Of a DNA stretch of 60,094 nucleotides, positions 1 to 8,152 are shown one piece after another. Source of the stretch: Akkermansiaceae bacterium (lineage in GTDB: Bacteria; Verrucomicrobiota; Verrucomicrobiia; Verrucomicrobiales; Akkermansiaceae); contig CAIRGO010000313.1 in assembly GCA_903878115.1 (NCBI GenBank), positions 1 to 60,094 of the forward strand. Reading direction: 5' to 3'. A model generated the notes under the pieces. It saw only the letters and a list, made by a program, of their open reading frames with translations, did no database searches and was not told the DNA's origin. Positions within the stretch are counted from its first letter, which is position 1. Each line of letters opens with the position of its first letter. The position numbers and the translations under genes were made by a program.

Positions 1-292
1 GAATACCTCCCGCTCTCTTCCGAGAGCAACTCAAACAACAAAACACAACTACATCCCAAACCAACACTAACTCCAAAACCAAATCCCCAGAAACACTCAA
101 AACTCTAATTTAGATCTGTACCGTTTTTGGGGGAGCTGACAAGAATGGCTCGTGAAAAGTGCGGATAAGTCAAACAGTCGCAGATTGACTTTTAATGGAC
201 TCCAGTTTGGCTATCGATTGTTAACTTAAGGAGTTACGATAAACTTCCTTGCCTTCGTATGCCTCTGTGCCTAAGTATCGGCTATACGCCAT
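1..292. other. Non-coding left-edge region with two inverted repeats
   Basis: I see no credible gene here. It contains a short hairpin at 12-27 (arms GCTCTC and GAGAGC around a TTCC loop) and a second inverted repeat at 167-191 (AAGTCAA and TTGACTT around 11 nt). Neither is followed by a T-run on the plus strand, so neither is a convincing terminator. The last 50 bases, around 242-280, have a CTTCCTTGCCTTCG...CTCTGTGCC texture that resembles low-complexity intergenic repeats seen in many bacteria; that resemblance is from memory and unverified. The promoter of the following gene is presumably here but no strong -35/-10 pair stands out. Confidence 0.4.
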
Positions 293-913
293 ATGACGGA
301 ATCATTTTCACTTTCAATTTTCACGGGCGGAATTGCCTCGACGAATGGCTATCTACTGACCTGTGCCAATGGAGCGAGTTTGCTCATTGATGCGCCTGAC
401 GGCATTGCGGCTTGGCTAGAAAAGAAAAAAATCCGTCCGAGCCATTTACTTCTCACCCATCAGCACTTTGATCATGTCACGGATGCGGCCGCATTGCAGG
501 CTATGGGAGCAGCGTTGTATGCCTTTTCTCCTTACAGTTCATCGCTCACACTGGATGAGAATTCAAAGATGTGGGGTTTACCTGCTACGACCAAATATAC
601 TGTCGACCATCTCTTAGAAAAACAATCGCTACTACAATTGGAAAATCTCTCGATCCAATTGGCTCACGTTCCTGGTCACTCGCCCGACTCGATTACCTAC
701 TTCATCGAGCAGGCGAACACATTATTTTCTGGCGATACTTTGTTTCAGCAATCGATTGGCCGCACAGATCTACCCGGACATGGGAATCATGATTTGCTGT
801 TGCAAGGCATTCGTAACAAGTTGCTTACCTTACCTGGTGAGACCATTGTCTACCCTGGGCATGGCGATGCGACATCGATTGCGGACGAAATAGAAATGAA
901 TCCCTATCTGTAA
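293..913 (+). CDS. MBL-fold metallo-hydrolase, glyoxalase II-like
   Basis: This 206-residue protein has the metallo-beta-lactamase signature HxHxDH at residues 56-61 (THQHFDH), a further metal-binding His in PGHSPDS near 128, the bridging Asp in FSGDTLF near 148 and the last His in YPGHG near 190. This is a complete dinuclear metal site. Spacing and short length fit the small hydroxyacylglutathione-hydrolase-like group (YcbL type), which hydrolyse thioesters such as S-lactoylglutathione; the true substrate cannot be told. There is no signal peptide, so it is probably cytoplasmic. It converges on purU with only a few bases between the stop codons. The ATG at 293 gives the expected N-terminal beta strand. 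Confidence 0.85.
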   Translation: MTESFSLSIFTGGIASTNGYLLTCANGASLLIDAPDGIAAWLEKKKIRPSHLLLTHQHFDHVTDAAALQAMGAALYAFSPYSSSLTLDENSKMWGLPATTKYTVDHLLEKQSLLQLENLSIQLAHVPGHSPDSITYFIEQANTLFSGDTLFQQSIGRTDLPGHGNHDLLLQGIRNKLLTLPGETIVYPGHGDATSIADEIEMNPYL

Positions 914-920
914 AGGACCT

Positions 921-1784
921 TTAATCAGGAAAAACAATCGCACGATTACCATCAATGATCGTGCGGTCATTCACATGATAACGAATGCCCTTAGCCAGCG
1001 CGGTGCGTTCACAATTTCGACCTAAGCGCGCAAGATCTTGTGGGCTGTGAAAGTGTTGCACACGTTCCACTTCTTGTTCGATGATCGGTCCAGCATCAAG
1101 CTCACCCGTAACGTAATGGCATGTGGCACCAATCAATTTCACGCCTCGATCATGCGCCTGCCGATAAGGATTAGCACCAATAAATGCAGGTAAAAAACTA
1201 TGATGAATATTGATCAATTGCCCGCGATACGCATCGCAAAACCAATCGGGCAAAATTTGCATAAAGCGCGCTAACACTGCCAGTTCTACATTTTCCTCAT
1301 CGAGAATACTTTTGATCTGGCGAAATCCATTTTCACGAGAGGCTCCATCCATACTTATTTGATGAAATGTGATGCCATAACGTTCAGCCATCGCCTTGCA
1401 GTCACTACGATTGCCGATGATTGAAGTAATTTCCACAGGCAATTCCCCCATTTCCGCGCGCCACAATATTTCATTAAGGCAATGATCCGTTTTCGTCACT
1501 AAAACTGCCGTGCGCATCCGATAAGGCAAAGCGCGAAAATGCCAATCGGCACGCAAACTGCGCCCGAGAGTACCGAATCCCTTGACGAAATCATCTAGCT
1601 CCACATCTAGTGAAAGAGTGTCGATTTCTAATCGTGCAAAAAACTTGCCACCAAGAGTATCCGAGAACTGTGCAAATTCAGTCAAATTCCCCATGTGTCC
1701 CGCCACGTAATTTGCAATCTTCGCAACGATTCCCTGTTGGTCAGGACAATTGAGTTTTAAAATTAATCCGTGTTTTTCCATCAT
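921..1784 (-). CDS. purU: Formyltetrahydrofolate deformylase
   Basis: PurU hydrolyses 10-formyl-THF to formate and THF, supplying formate for purine synthesis and balancing one-carbon pools. The protein (287 aa) has an N-terminal ACT domain (about 8-85, beginning LILKLNCPDQQGIVAKI) and a C-terminal formyltransferase fold with INIHHSFLPAF near 195-205 and DAGPIIEQ near 235; these carry the catalytic Asn/His/Asp of the family. I place the start at the ATG at 1784. A GTG two codons upstream (1790) would overlap the TGA of the upstream gene as GTGA, so translational coupling is likely. Length and motifs match the family. Confidence 0.93.
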   Translation of the reverse strand: MMEKHGLILKLNCPDQQGIVAKIANYVAGHMGNLTEFAQFSDTLGGKFFARLEIDTLSLDVELDDFVKGFGTLGRSLRADWHFRALPYRMRTAVLVTKTDHCLNEILWRAEMGELPVEITSIIGNRSDCKAMAERYGITFHQISMDGASRENGFRQIKSILDEENVELAVLARFMQILPDWFCDAYRGQLINIHHSFLPAFIGANPYRQAHDRGVKLIGATCHYVTGELDAGPIIEQEVERVQHFHSPQDLARLGRNCERTALAKGIRYHVNDRTIIDGNRAIVFPD

Positions 1785-1786
1785 AC

Positions 1787-2437
1787 TCACTGCCCACTAT
1801 TTTCGTTCACATCTCTCACAATCTGCGTGGTCAAATTTTCGATTGTACGTTTTGCTTGTTGCTGATCCGCTTTGACTTGATTGCCATACTGATCTTTCAA
1901 ATGTGAGTAACTCGGCGAGGCAATCTTCACGTAGCGATTACCCGCGTGATCATTGATGTTCTTACGATTATTATGAAAAAAATGTTTCGTGGCAAAAACG
2001 ACACCTCCGATAAAAATCACTAATAAGAATAATAAAAGCGCGATAAGATAGGTGTGTTTGACGACATTTTTTTCGTAGTTCAGAACATCTGCCTTCATAG
2101 CTCCAGTTACTGGCACTGCAGGTCGAAAAGCCATTGTCGCATCTATTTTTTTCATATGAAAATCACCTTTCACATGCGTCCCGATATTCACGTTTGATTT
2201 TTTCTTGGGAAAATCAGTCCTGTGGGCAGGCTTTTCTTCATCCTGAGTAAATCCAGATTCATGCTCAGTTTTCACAGGCTCGTCGACAGCCAGAACCGCA
2301 GGCTCATCAATACTAACAATATCACAAGATTCTTTTGCCATGGGAAACGCGGGCACTAACACACGAGCACGGCACGAACTCCCCATCACGAATTCATCGT
2401 GAATGACGTTCACCGGCATAGGTGCAATCACCAACAT
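1787..2437 (-). CDS. Hypothetical single-pass membrane protein coupled to purU
   Basis: I do not recognise a family. The protein (216 aa from the ATG at 2437; a TTG lies seven codons further upstream) has a long acidic, low-complexity N-terminal half, one strong transmembrane segment at about 130-152 (TYLIALLLFLLVIFIGGVVF) and a polar, Gln/Lys-rich C-terminal tail. There is no signal peptide, so a single internal anchor with a cytoplasmic N-terminus is likely. Its stop overlaps the possible GTG start of purU, so the two are co-translated, but nothing shows a functional link. Real gene status rests on length, the clean hydrophobic segment and the operon spacing. Confidence 0.6.
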   Translation of the reverse strand: MLVIAPMPVNVIHDEFVMGSSCRARVLVPAFPMAKESCDIVSIDEPAVLAVDEPVKTEHESGFTQDEEKPAHRTDFPKKKSNVNIGTHVKGDFHMKKIDATMAFRPAVPVTGAMKADVLNYEKNVVKHTYLIALLLFLLVIFIGGVVFATKHFFHNNRKNINDHAGNRYVKIASPSYSHLKDQYGNQVKADQQQAKRTIENLTTQIVRDVNENSGQ

Positions 2438-2483
2438 ATCGCATTTATATTTAAGCAATATGAATAAATTGCAAGCCTAAAAT

Positions 2484-2900
2484 TCATGGCGAAAAATGCA
2501 ATTCCCCACGAAACAACTGCTGAATTTCGTCCACAATGGGCAAGTCTGCATCCGCCCAATCGTAGTTTTGCAAATCAGCCAAAGTACACCAAGCGATCGC
2601 TTGATGCTCAGTCGCGCGAAGCACTCCACCATTGATCCGGCAGACAAAAGGATGCAGCATAATCTCCGTTTGTCCGTAGTTCCACAAAACCGATGTGAGG
2701 GAATTCACAATGCTAATTTCAACACCAAGCTCTTCGTGTAACTCACGCTTCAAAGCCGATTCTGCGGACTCATCGGTTTCGATTTTTCCTCCGGGAAACT
2801 CCCACTTGCCCGCCAGTGATCGACCCTCTCCACGTTGACATACGAGAATTTCCTTTTGTTCATTGACGATGATTCCACAGACAACATTCACAATCGGCAT
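2484..2900 (-). CDS. Nudix hydrolase, MutT/8-oxo-dGTP diphosphatase-like
   Basis: The 138-residue protein carries a complete Nudix box (GX5EX7REUXEEXGU) visible as GGKIETDESAES followed by RELHEELGVEI at about residues 38-60. The preceding GEGRSLAGKWEFPGG is typical of MutT proteins that clean 8-oxo-dGTP from the nucleotide pool, though NUDIX substrate cannot be assigned from sequence alone. I use the ATG at 2900 (MPIVNVVCGIIV), because the longer reading begins with TTG and adds a non-family tail. It lies upstream of the membrane protein and purU on the same strand and is divergent from sufE. Confidence 0.85.
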   Translation of the reverse strand: MPIVNVVCGIIVNEQKEILVCQRGEGRSLAGKWEFPGGKIETDESAESALKRELHEELGVEISIVNSLTSVLWNYGQTEIMLHPFVCRINGGVLRATEHQAIAWCTLADLQNYDWADADLPIVDEIQQLFRGELHFSP

Positions 2901-2996
2901 AAACCAAATTACCCAAGAAAACAATCGAGTGTCGAGATTCTTGATGAAAATTCACGATTGCCCCCGCCCATAAAATCGGCTAGATTCCGCGCGCTA

Positions 2997-3422
2997 ATGT
3001 CCATCACTGAAAAACAAAAACAATTACTAGAGGATTTATCCTTTTTCCAAGACTGGCAGGAACGCTATGAATATGTGATTGGTTTAGGGAAAAAACTAGC
3101 TCCCCTGCCAGCTTCCTCGCGCGATGCCGATCACTTAATCAAAGGTTGCCAATCACAAGTATGGCTTGATGCCGCTCTGAACGGCGACGGCAAGGTGGAG
3201 TTTTTTGCTGATTCTGATTCACTCATCACCAAGGGCATGATCGCCCTTTTCGTCACGGTGTTGAATCACGAAACGCCCGATGACATTCTCCAGGCCGATA
3301 TGAATTTCATCGAAAAAACAGGCCTCAAGGAGCATCTCGCGCCCACCCGCGCCAATGCACTTTCACTGATGGCAACGCAAATGAAACAACGCGCTCTTAC
3401 TTTTTCCCATCTTCGCTCATGA
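2997..3422 (+). CDS. sufE: SufE family cysteine desulfuration protein
   Basis: SufE accepts persulfide sulfur from the SufS cysteine desulfurase and passes it to the SufBCD scaffold for iron-sulfur cluster assembly. The acceptor cysteine is visible in KGCQSQVWLD at about residues 53-62, the most conserved stretch of the family, and the helical C-terminus (RANALSLMATQMK) matches. I choose the ATG at 2997 (MSITEKQKQLLEDLSFFQDW, 141 aa) because this is where SufE homology begins; the open frame extends upstream to 2835 but antisense to the Nudix gene. No sufS/sufBCD is in the window. It overlaps terC by 4 bases. Confidence 0.92.
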   Translation: MSITEKQKQLLEDLSFFQDWQERYEYVIGLGKKLAPLPASSRDADHLIKGCQSQVWLDAALNGDGKVEFFADSDSLITKGMIALFVTVLNHETPDDILQADMNFIEKTGLKEHLAPTRANALSLMATQMKQRALTFSHLRS

Positions 3423-4246
3423 TCACAGCTACAATGATTGATTTCCACTGGATGCAACACCCCGAGGCTTGGGGGGCATTGCTTACCCTGACACTACTTG
3501 AAATTGTGTTAGGCATCGATAACATTATTTTCATCTCGATTCTCGTTGATAGGCTACCCGAAAAAGATCGCAGAAAAGGTCGTAATGTAGGACTGGCCCT
3601 TGCCATGATTGCGCGTCTCGTCCTACTCGCGTCAATCACATGGATTATGGGATTAAAACATGATGTTTTTCACCTACCCATTCATCCATTTTTGGCAGAA
3701 ATGTTTCAGGGTAATGATTCCCACGGACCAGCAATCGTTGACGCTCATGGCATGATGGGCGTCTCATGGAAAGACCTAATTTTAATTCTCGGTGGCTTCT
3801 TTTTGATCTATAAATCAACCAAAGAAATTCACGAAAAAGTTGATACGACAGAAACGGAAACGCACATTCGTAAAGCAGCTTCATCTCTTGGTTCTGTGCT
3901 CATTCAAATCATGATCATCGATATTGTCTTCTCGCTAGATTCCGTCATCACCGCTGTGGGTATGGTCAATGATCCGACCCGCATTTCACTGATGATGACA
4001 GCTGTGATTATCTCCATCGCAGTGATGATGCTGGCTTCTGGTGCTATTAGCAATTTTGTCTCTCGTCACCCCTCGGTAAAAATTCTGGCGCTATCGTTTT
4101 TGATTCTCATCGGCACTACTTTGCTCGCGGAAGGTATTGGTTTTCACGTGCCAAAAGGCTACATTTACTTCGCGATGGCGTTCTCATTCATCGTCGAGCT
4201 GATCAATATCCGCGTGCGTAAAGCCGCTCCTAACCCTGAAATATAA
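3419..4246 (+). CDS. TerC family integral membrane protein
   Basis: This 275-residue protein has about seven hydrophobic segments and the two TerC hallmark acidic motifs: EIVLGIDNIIFISIL near 23-37 and DIVFSLDSVITAVGM near 166-180. These intramembrane acidic residues are conserved in a family tied to tellurite resistance and, in Bacillus and E. coli relatives, to manganese export and metallation of secreted proteins. The exact ion is unknown here. The ATG overlaps the sufE stop (ATGA), so the two are coupled, and plsY follows after 3 bases. Confidence 0.9.
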   Translation: MITATMIDFHWMQHPEAWGALLTLTLLEIVLGIDNIIFISILVDRLPEKDRRKGRNVGLALAMIARLVLLASITWIMGLKHDVFHLPIHPFLAEMFQGNDSHGPAIVDAHGMMGVSWKDLILILGGFFLIYKSTKEIHEKVDTTETETHIRKAASSLGSVLIQIMIIDIVFSLDSVITAVGMVNDPTRISLMMTAVIISIAVMMLASGAISNFVSRHPSVKILALSFLILIGTTLLAEGIGFHVPKGYIYFAMAFSFIVELINIRVRKAAPNPEI

Positions 4247-4249
4247 CAC

Positions 4250-4942
4250 ATGAATCTTTGGCTCTGCCCACTACTGGCATTTCTCTGTGGCTCGATTCCT
4301 TTTGGATTTATCTTCGGAAAAATCAAAGGCATCGATATCCGTGAACATGGATCAGGGAATATCGGAGCCACCAACGTCTGGAGGGTGCTCGGAAAAAGCA
4401 TGGGGCTACCGTGTTTTTTGTTAGATGTAATCAAAGGATTGCTGCCCACCGTATTGGCGATTTCATTGATACAATACACGGGTATGAAAAACCCCATGAT
4501 TTTGCCGTTTTTGCACGACCATGTAGAAATTCACCCGATGCTCACTGCGCAAATTTTACAAGTAGTATCAGGTCTCTGCGCTGTGCTCGGCCACAACTAC
4601 TCGCCGTGGGTGCGCTTTAAAGGAGGCAAGGGCATCGCCACTTCAGCAGGCGTGCTTATCGCGTTGATGCCTGCTGCGGTCGTGATCTTAGTCGTGGTCT
4701 GGCTGGTCGTATTTTTACTTAGTAGATATGTTTCGCTAGCTAGCATTATTGCTGCGGCAGCATTGCCTTTGCTTACGCTATGGGGTTCATGGTTTCATGG
4801 AAAAATTGCCGACGGCACATGGAACAAACCGCTCTTGGTCTTCTCGATTCTCATTGCTGTGCTGGCCATTTACAAGCATCGCTCGAATATCACACGACTG
4901 CGCAATGGCACGGAAAACCGATTTTCAAAAAAATCCTCCTGA
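4250..4942 (+). CDS. plsY: Acyl-phosphate:glycerol-3-phosphate acyltransferase
   Basis: PlsY transfers an acyl group from acyl-phosphate to the sn-1 position of glycerol-3-phosphate, the first step in making phospholipid. The three family motifs are present: GSIPFGFIFGKIKGIDIREHGSGNIG (two parts, around residues 14-40), GHNYSPWVRFKGGKG near 114-128 with the catalytic region, and a late loop before the last membrane helix. The length (230 aa) is slightly above typical because of an extended loop near 80-95 and a polar tail. The next gene, gpsA, makes the glycerol-3-phosphate substrate, so the pair forms a lipid-precursor unit. Confidence 0.93.
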   Translation: MNLWLCPLLAFLCGSIPFGFIFGKIKGIDIREHGSGNIGATNVWRVLGKSMGLPCFLLDVIKGLLPTVLAISLIQYTGMKNPMILPFLHDHVEIHPMLTAQILQVVSGLCAVLGHNYSPWVRFKGGKGIATSAGVLIALMPAAVVILVVVWLVVFLLSRYVSLASIIAAAALPLLTLWGSWFHGKIADGTWNKPLLVFSILIAVLAIYKHRSNITRLRNGTENRFSKKSS

Positions 4943-4986
4943 CCAACATCGGACAAAATTTAATAAACAACAATTTTCTCATCATT

Positions 4987-5976
4987 ATGAAATCAGCCGC
5001 AATCATTGGCTCAGGATCATTCGGCACAGCACTTGCCTTTTTGTTAGGTCAAAAAGTAGAGCGCATCACCCTCATCGGACGCGACCCTGCGATCGCTGCG
5101 GCGATCAATGAACAACATCGGAATCCTCGCTACCTCAGCGAAGCGCATCTCAGCGAAAACGTACATGCCTCAGCGAATCTTGCCGATGCAGTAGCGCACC
5201 CGTTGATTGTTTTTGCGGTTCCGACTTCAGCCACTCGCAGCACCGCTTGTGATCTCGCTAAGATCGGTACTGATGCCGCTATCGTTTCTAGCGCCAAGGG
5301 CATGGAACGTAATACCGGCGATCGCATGAGCCAAATTTTGCGAGAAATTTTTCCTGACAATCCGTTAGCCGTCATCTCTGGACCGAATCACGCCGAAGAA
5401 ATCGCCCATAACATGGCAACCTGCGCGGTAATAGGTTCGCACAATGAAGAACTGGCTGCCAGCCTGCAAAAACTATTCACGCTGCCGCACTTCCGCACCT
5501 ACACCAGCACTGATATCGCCGGCATAGAACTCGGCGGCGCGATCAAAAATATCTACGCCATCGCCGCTGGCATTGCCGCTGGCTTGGGTCTGGGTGATAA
5601 TGCCATCGCCGCTCTGGTTACCAGAGCACTCAGCGAAATGACACGCCTAGGTGTTGCCCTCGGTGGACAACGAGAAACATTTACCGGCCTCTCTGGTGTG
5701 GGAGATTTGATCGCAACCTGCTTTTCTCCACACTCTCGCAACCATCGAGTAGGACTAGCGCTGGGGCAAGGAAAAGCGCTCGATGAGGCATTAGCTAGCA
5801 TTGGCATGATTGCCGAAGGAGTGCCGAATACCCTCTCGATTTTCGAAGCCGCGCGCGTCGCCCAAATCAACACCCCGATCATTGATGCCGTGCACAGCAT
5901 TCTCTATCAGAATCGCCCCGCCGCGCTTGCCCTGCGCGATCTGCTTACTCGCGATCCACGACCTGAAGCAGATTGA
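4987..5976 (+). CDS. gpsA: NAD(P)-dependent glycerol-3-phosphate dehydrogenase
   Basis: GpsA reduces dihydroxyacetone phosphate to sn-glycerol-3-phosphate for phospholipid synthesis. The protein (329 aa) starts with the Rossmann dinucleotide loop GSGSFGTALA (residues 8-17), has SSAKGMER near 100, the substrate loop SGPNHAEEIA near 130, the catalytic Lys in ELGGAIKNIYAIAAG near 180-195 and TFTGLSGVGDL near 235. I start at the ATG at 4987, where homology begins; the frame is open further upstream inside plsY. It sits 44 bases after plsY, and both supply the same pathway. Confidence 0.95.
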   Translation: MKSAAIIGSGSFGTALAFLLGQKVERITLIGRDPAIAAAINEQHRNPRYLSEAHLSENVHASANLADAVAHPLIVFAVPTSATRSTACDLAKIGTDAAIVSSAKGMERNTGDRMSQILREIFPDNPLAVISGPNHAEEIAHNMATCAVIGSHNEELAASLQKLFTLPHFRTYTSTDIAGIELGGAIKNIYAIAAGIAAGLGLGDNAIAALVTRALSEMTRLGVALGGQRETFTGLSGVGDLIATCFSPHSRNHRVGLALGQGKALDEALASIGMIAEGVPNTLSIFEAARVAQINTPIIDAVHSILYQNRPAALALRDLLTRDPRPEAD

Positions 5977-6004
5977 TTTAGACACGTGACAAATGTAAAT
6001 ACCC

Positions 6005-6268
6005 ATGTATGCTCAATGCATGGCTGAACAACCTATTAGTAACGACTTTAAATCATTAGCTCTCGAAATGGAACCCGGCACCCATTGGTGGTGCTCCTGC
6101 GGGCGCTCTTCTAATCCACCATTCTGTGATGGTTCCCACAAAGGCACTGGGCTACAACCCGTGAAATTTGATTTGTTAGAAAAAAAGACCGTCTATCTCT
6201 GCCAGTGCAAACACACCAAAAATCCACCATTCTGCGATGGCTCGCATAAGACGCTACCGCGTGATTGA
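6005..6268 (+). CDS. Double CDGSH iron-sulfur domain protein
   Basis: The 87-residue protein holds two CDGSH motifs. The first is CSCGRSSNPPFCDGSHKG (about 31-48), the second CQCKHTKNPPFCDGSHK (about 66-82). Each binds a 2Fe-2S cluster by three Cys and one His, as in mitoNEET-type proteins; bacterial two-domain versions are known as small redox or cluster-handling proteins. There is no membrane anchor. A second ATG at residue 6 (6020) could be the true start. It lies downstream of gpsA and upstream of two small unknown genes and an A-type Fe-S carrier, so the neighbourhood has an iron-sulfur flavour. Confidence 0.9.
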   Translation: MYAQCMAEQPISNDFKSLALEMEPGTHWWCSCGRSSNPPFCDGSHKGTGLQPVKFDLLEKKTVYLCQCKHTKNPPFCDGSHKTLPRD

Positions 6269-6281
6269 TTCCCGTAGCTGA

Positions 6282-6599
6282 ATGGATGACAATAAAAAAT
6301 GGGACTCTTTTGAGCCTTACAAAGGGCCTCCTGACAAGAAAATGCCAAGTTGGATGGACTGGCTATGCAAGAGTTTTTTCTCTTTGCTTGGCCTATGCAT
6401 CACATTTTCGATAAGCGGCTCTTTGCTTTGGATCCTTCCTTACCGTCTCAGGGCTTTAAGCTCACTAGTGATTCGGGAAGAACCATGGATGGCATGGGCG
6501 AGATTCATCTTAGGCGGAATCATCGGCGTTGCCTTGATAATTCGCTGGTGGAGACGCCCCATATTCGATAACAATATTGATAAATGCAGCAAAGATTGA
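6282..6599 (+). CDS. Small hypothetical membrane protein
   Basis: I do not recognise a family. This 105-residue protein has a polar N-terminus (MDDNKKWDSFEPYKGPPDKK) and two hydrophobic segments, about 30-52 (FSLLGLCITFSISGSLLWIL) and about 74-90 (FILGGIIGVALIIRWW), followed by a basic cluster. The arrangement predicts two membrane passes with both ends inside. It begins 13 bases after the CDGSH gene, suggesting co-transcription. No function can be inferred. Confidence 0.6.
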   Translation: MDDNKKWDSFEPYKGPPDKKMPSWMDWLCKSFFSLLGLCITFSISGSLLWILPYRLRALSSLVIREEPWMAWARFILGGIIGVALIIRWWRRPIFDNNIDKCSKD

Positions 6600-6639
6600 A
6601 TGGTCCGTATAGGCGTTAAATACCATTGTGAAATCTACC

Positions 6640-6837
6640 ATGAACTGTCCCAAGTGCGATTCGATCATCAACAGCCGCCGGTCTGGTCGCTGTGGCGTTT
6701 GCGGAGATTTACTCCCCAAGGATTTACTATTTACGGATGAGCAAAGACTCAAGATAGAGACTCAAATCCAAGAAGAGGAAGAAAGACACAATGAATCAAT
6801 GTCAATCATTTGGACAGATGGTGAGATTGGACTCTAA
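6640..6837 (+). CDS. Small zinc-ribbon-like protein
   Basis: The short protein (65 aa from the ATG at 6640; a GTG at 6628 would add four residues) opens with MNCPKCDSIINSRRSGRCGV and then CGDLLPK. This gives two CxxC pairs (CPKC and CGVC), the usual pattern of a zinc ribbon. The rest is a polar, Glu-rich helix (LKIETQIQEEEERHNE). Function is unknown. It may be a real small gene in the gpsA-CDGSH transcription unit, but it could also be a chance open frame; the paired cysteines are the main support. Confidence 0.5.
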   Translation: MNCPKCDSIINSRRSGRCGVCGDLLPKDLLFTDEQRLKIETQIQEEEERHNESMSIIWTDGEIGL

Positions 6838-6957
6838 AAGCTGAGAGAATGCTGTTGTAAAATAAAAACCCAATATCATACGCCTGAGTTGTGATAACAA
6901 AAAATTCTGCAAATTCATTCGCAAATTCATGACCACTGAGGTATCTTTGCGCAGCAC
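6838..6957. repeat. Short direct repeat upstream of the A-type carrier gene
   Basis: In this 120-base gap the decamer GCAAATTCAT occurs twice, at 6909-6918 and 6921-6930, a 12-base period. It lies about 30 bases before the iscA-like start. It could be a binding site for a regulator or chance; there is no other evidence. Confidence 0.3.
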
Positions 6958-7329
6958 ATGATTATCGTAACCGATCAAGCCGCCGCCGCACTTGCGCAGA
7001 TGCTTCGGCAACAGAATGCCCCAGCTGACGCGGGATTGCGCCTTGGCGTAGAACGTGGAGGTTGCGCAGGGCTGCAATATACTATGAGCATTGGCCTCCC
7101 ATCAGCGGAAGATTCCGTCACGGTTCACCCCAGCGGAGTGAGGGTATTCTTGGCTGCAGATAGCCTAAGCTACTTAGAAAAATGTGAACTGGCCTATTCT
7201 GATTCCCTCTCTGATGCGGGCTTTAAAATCATCAATCCAAACGCCACCAGATCATGCGGTTGTGGCACCTCATTTGAAACAGAAAAAGAACCCGCGAGCG
7301 CATTGCCAGCAGGACAACCTTGTGAATGA
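6958..7329 (+). CDS. A-type iron-sulfur carrier (IscA/ErpA/HesB family)
   Basis: A-type carriers receive iron-sulfur clusters and deliver them to apo-targets. All three conserved cysteines are present in the 123-residue protein: one in GGCAGLQYTM (about residue 36) and two in SCGCGTSFET (about 100-102). The start ATG at 6958 gives the family N-terminus (IIVTDQAAAALAQML). It is followed after 6 bases by a membrane-anchored hypothetical gene. Together with sufE and the CDGSH gene it makes a loose Fe-S cluster of genes in this part of the window, but no scaffold genes are present. Whether it is the SufA or ErpA role cannot be told. Confidence 0.92.
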   Translation: MIIVTDQAAAALAQMLRQQNAPADAGLRLGVERGGCAGLQYTMSIGLPSAEDSVTVHPSGVRVFLAADSLSYLEKCELAYSDSLSDAGFKIINPNATRSCGCGTSFETEKEPASALPAGQPCE

Positions 7330-7335
7330 TCCATC

Positions 7336-8109
7336 ATGGCTAAGTCAAGTCTAGCAACTTTCGCAAAGCGCCGGCCACCGTATTTTTGGTGGATTCTCGC
7401 TCACGCTCTCGCACTTTGTTTTACAACACTGTCATGGATTCTATCGCTTTATGTTTTCAATAATCCAGAACTACCGCAAAACTATCGAATCTTAGAAAAA
7501 ATCGGTCGTGCTCCCGTGCCACAAGCATTTACCGCATTGGATGCCCCACAAGGAGTCTCGATAAGACCCGATACGATCTATCGGAATTACGCGTCGCTCG
7601 CCACCGCAACAAATGCAAAAAAACTCAAAAAAACCAACGTGCGCTTGCTGCGCGCCTACTTGCAAAGCTATGCCGAGGTTGAAAAACCGACCTACATCGA
7701 GGGCGACTATCGGATTCTGCAAATACGACCACTAACCGCAAAAGATCTTTTTTATCCAGGTTTTGTGATACGTGCTCAGGCATTGATTCAGCCAGATAAA
7801 CTCCGACCACCAGGTCCCTATCCGGTATTGATCGAATACATGTATCCGTGCGAAAACAAAGCCGCATTTACTTGGTGCAAGCCTGGTGATTTGTTGGATG
7901 TGAAAAAAATCCCCAACTGCGTGGCGCTCCTACACATTGCGCATCTGGGCACCACGGATGAACCAATCATCAATCTTACCGTTGCTCCGATTGCCTACGG
8001 CGATATAAAAATTGGTGAAAACCGATTGATCACCACGTTTCCACCAACGCAATTCAACCTAATCGCTCAAATGCCGTTGTTCCCAAATGCAATTCCAGCA
8101 AGCGAATAG
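7336..8109 (+). CDS. Membrane-anchored hypothetical protein
   Basis: No family is recognised. This 257-residue protein has a basic N-terminus and one transmembrane segment at about 18-42 (FWWILAHALALCFTTLSWIL), followed by a large, mostly beta-rich soluble region of about 210 residues that should lie in the periplasm. A pair of cysteines (YMYPCENKAAFTWCKPGD, about 175-188) could form a disulfide. It begins 6 bases after the A-type carrier gene and probably shares its transcript. It converges on the rhomboid gene. Confidence 0.7.
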   Translation: MAKSSLATFAKRRPPYFWWILAHALALCFTTLSWILSLYVFNNPELPQNYRILEKIGRAPVPQAFTALDAPQGVSIRPDTIYRNYASLATATNAKKLKKTNVRLLRAYLQSYAEVEKPTYIEGDYRILQIRPLTAKDLFYPGFVIRAQALIQPDKLRPPGPYPVLIEYMYPCENKAAFTWCKPGDLLDVKKIPNCVALLHIAHLGTTDEPIINLTVAPIAYGDIKIGENRLITTFPPTQFNLIAQMPLFPNAIPASE

Positions 8110-8152
8110 TGCTTAGCTCAAGGATCTTCGCGCTTCAGTAGCTTATCATGAT

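Noticed and set aside
12-27. GCTCTC hairpin as a rho-independent terminator
   Set aside because: The stem is only 6 bases and no T-run follows on either strand.
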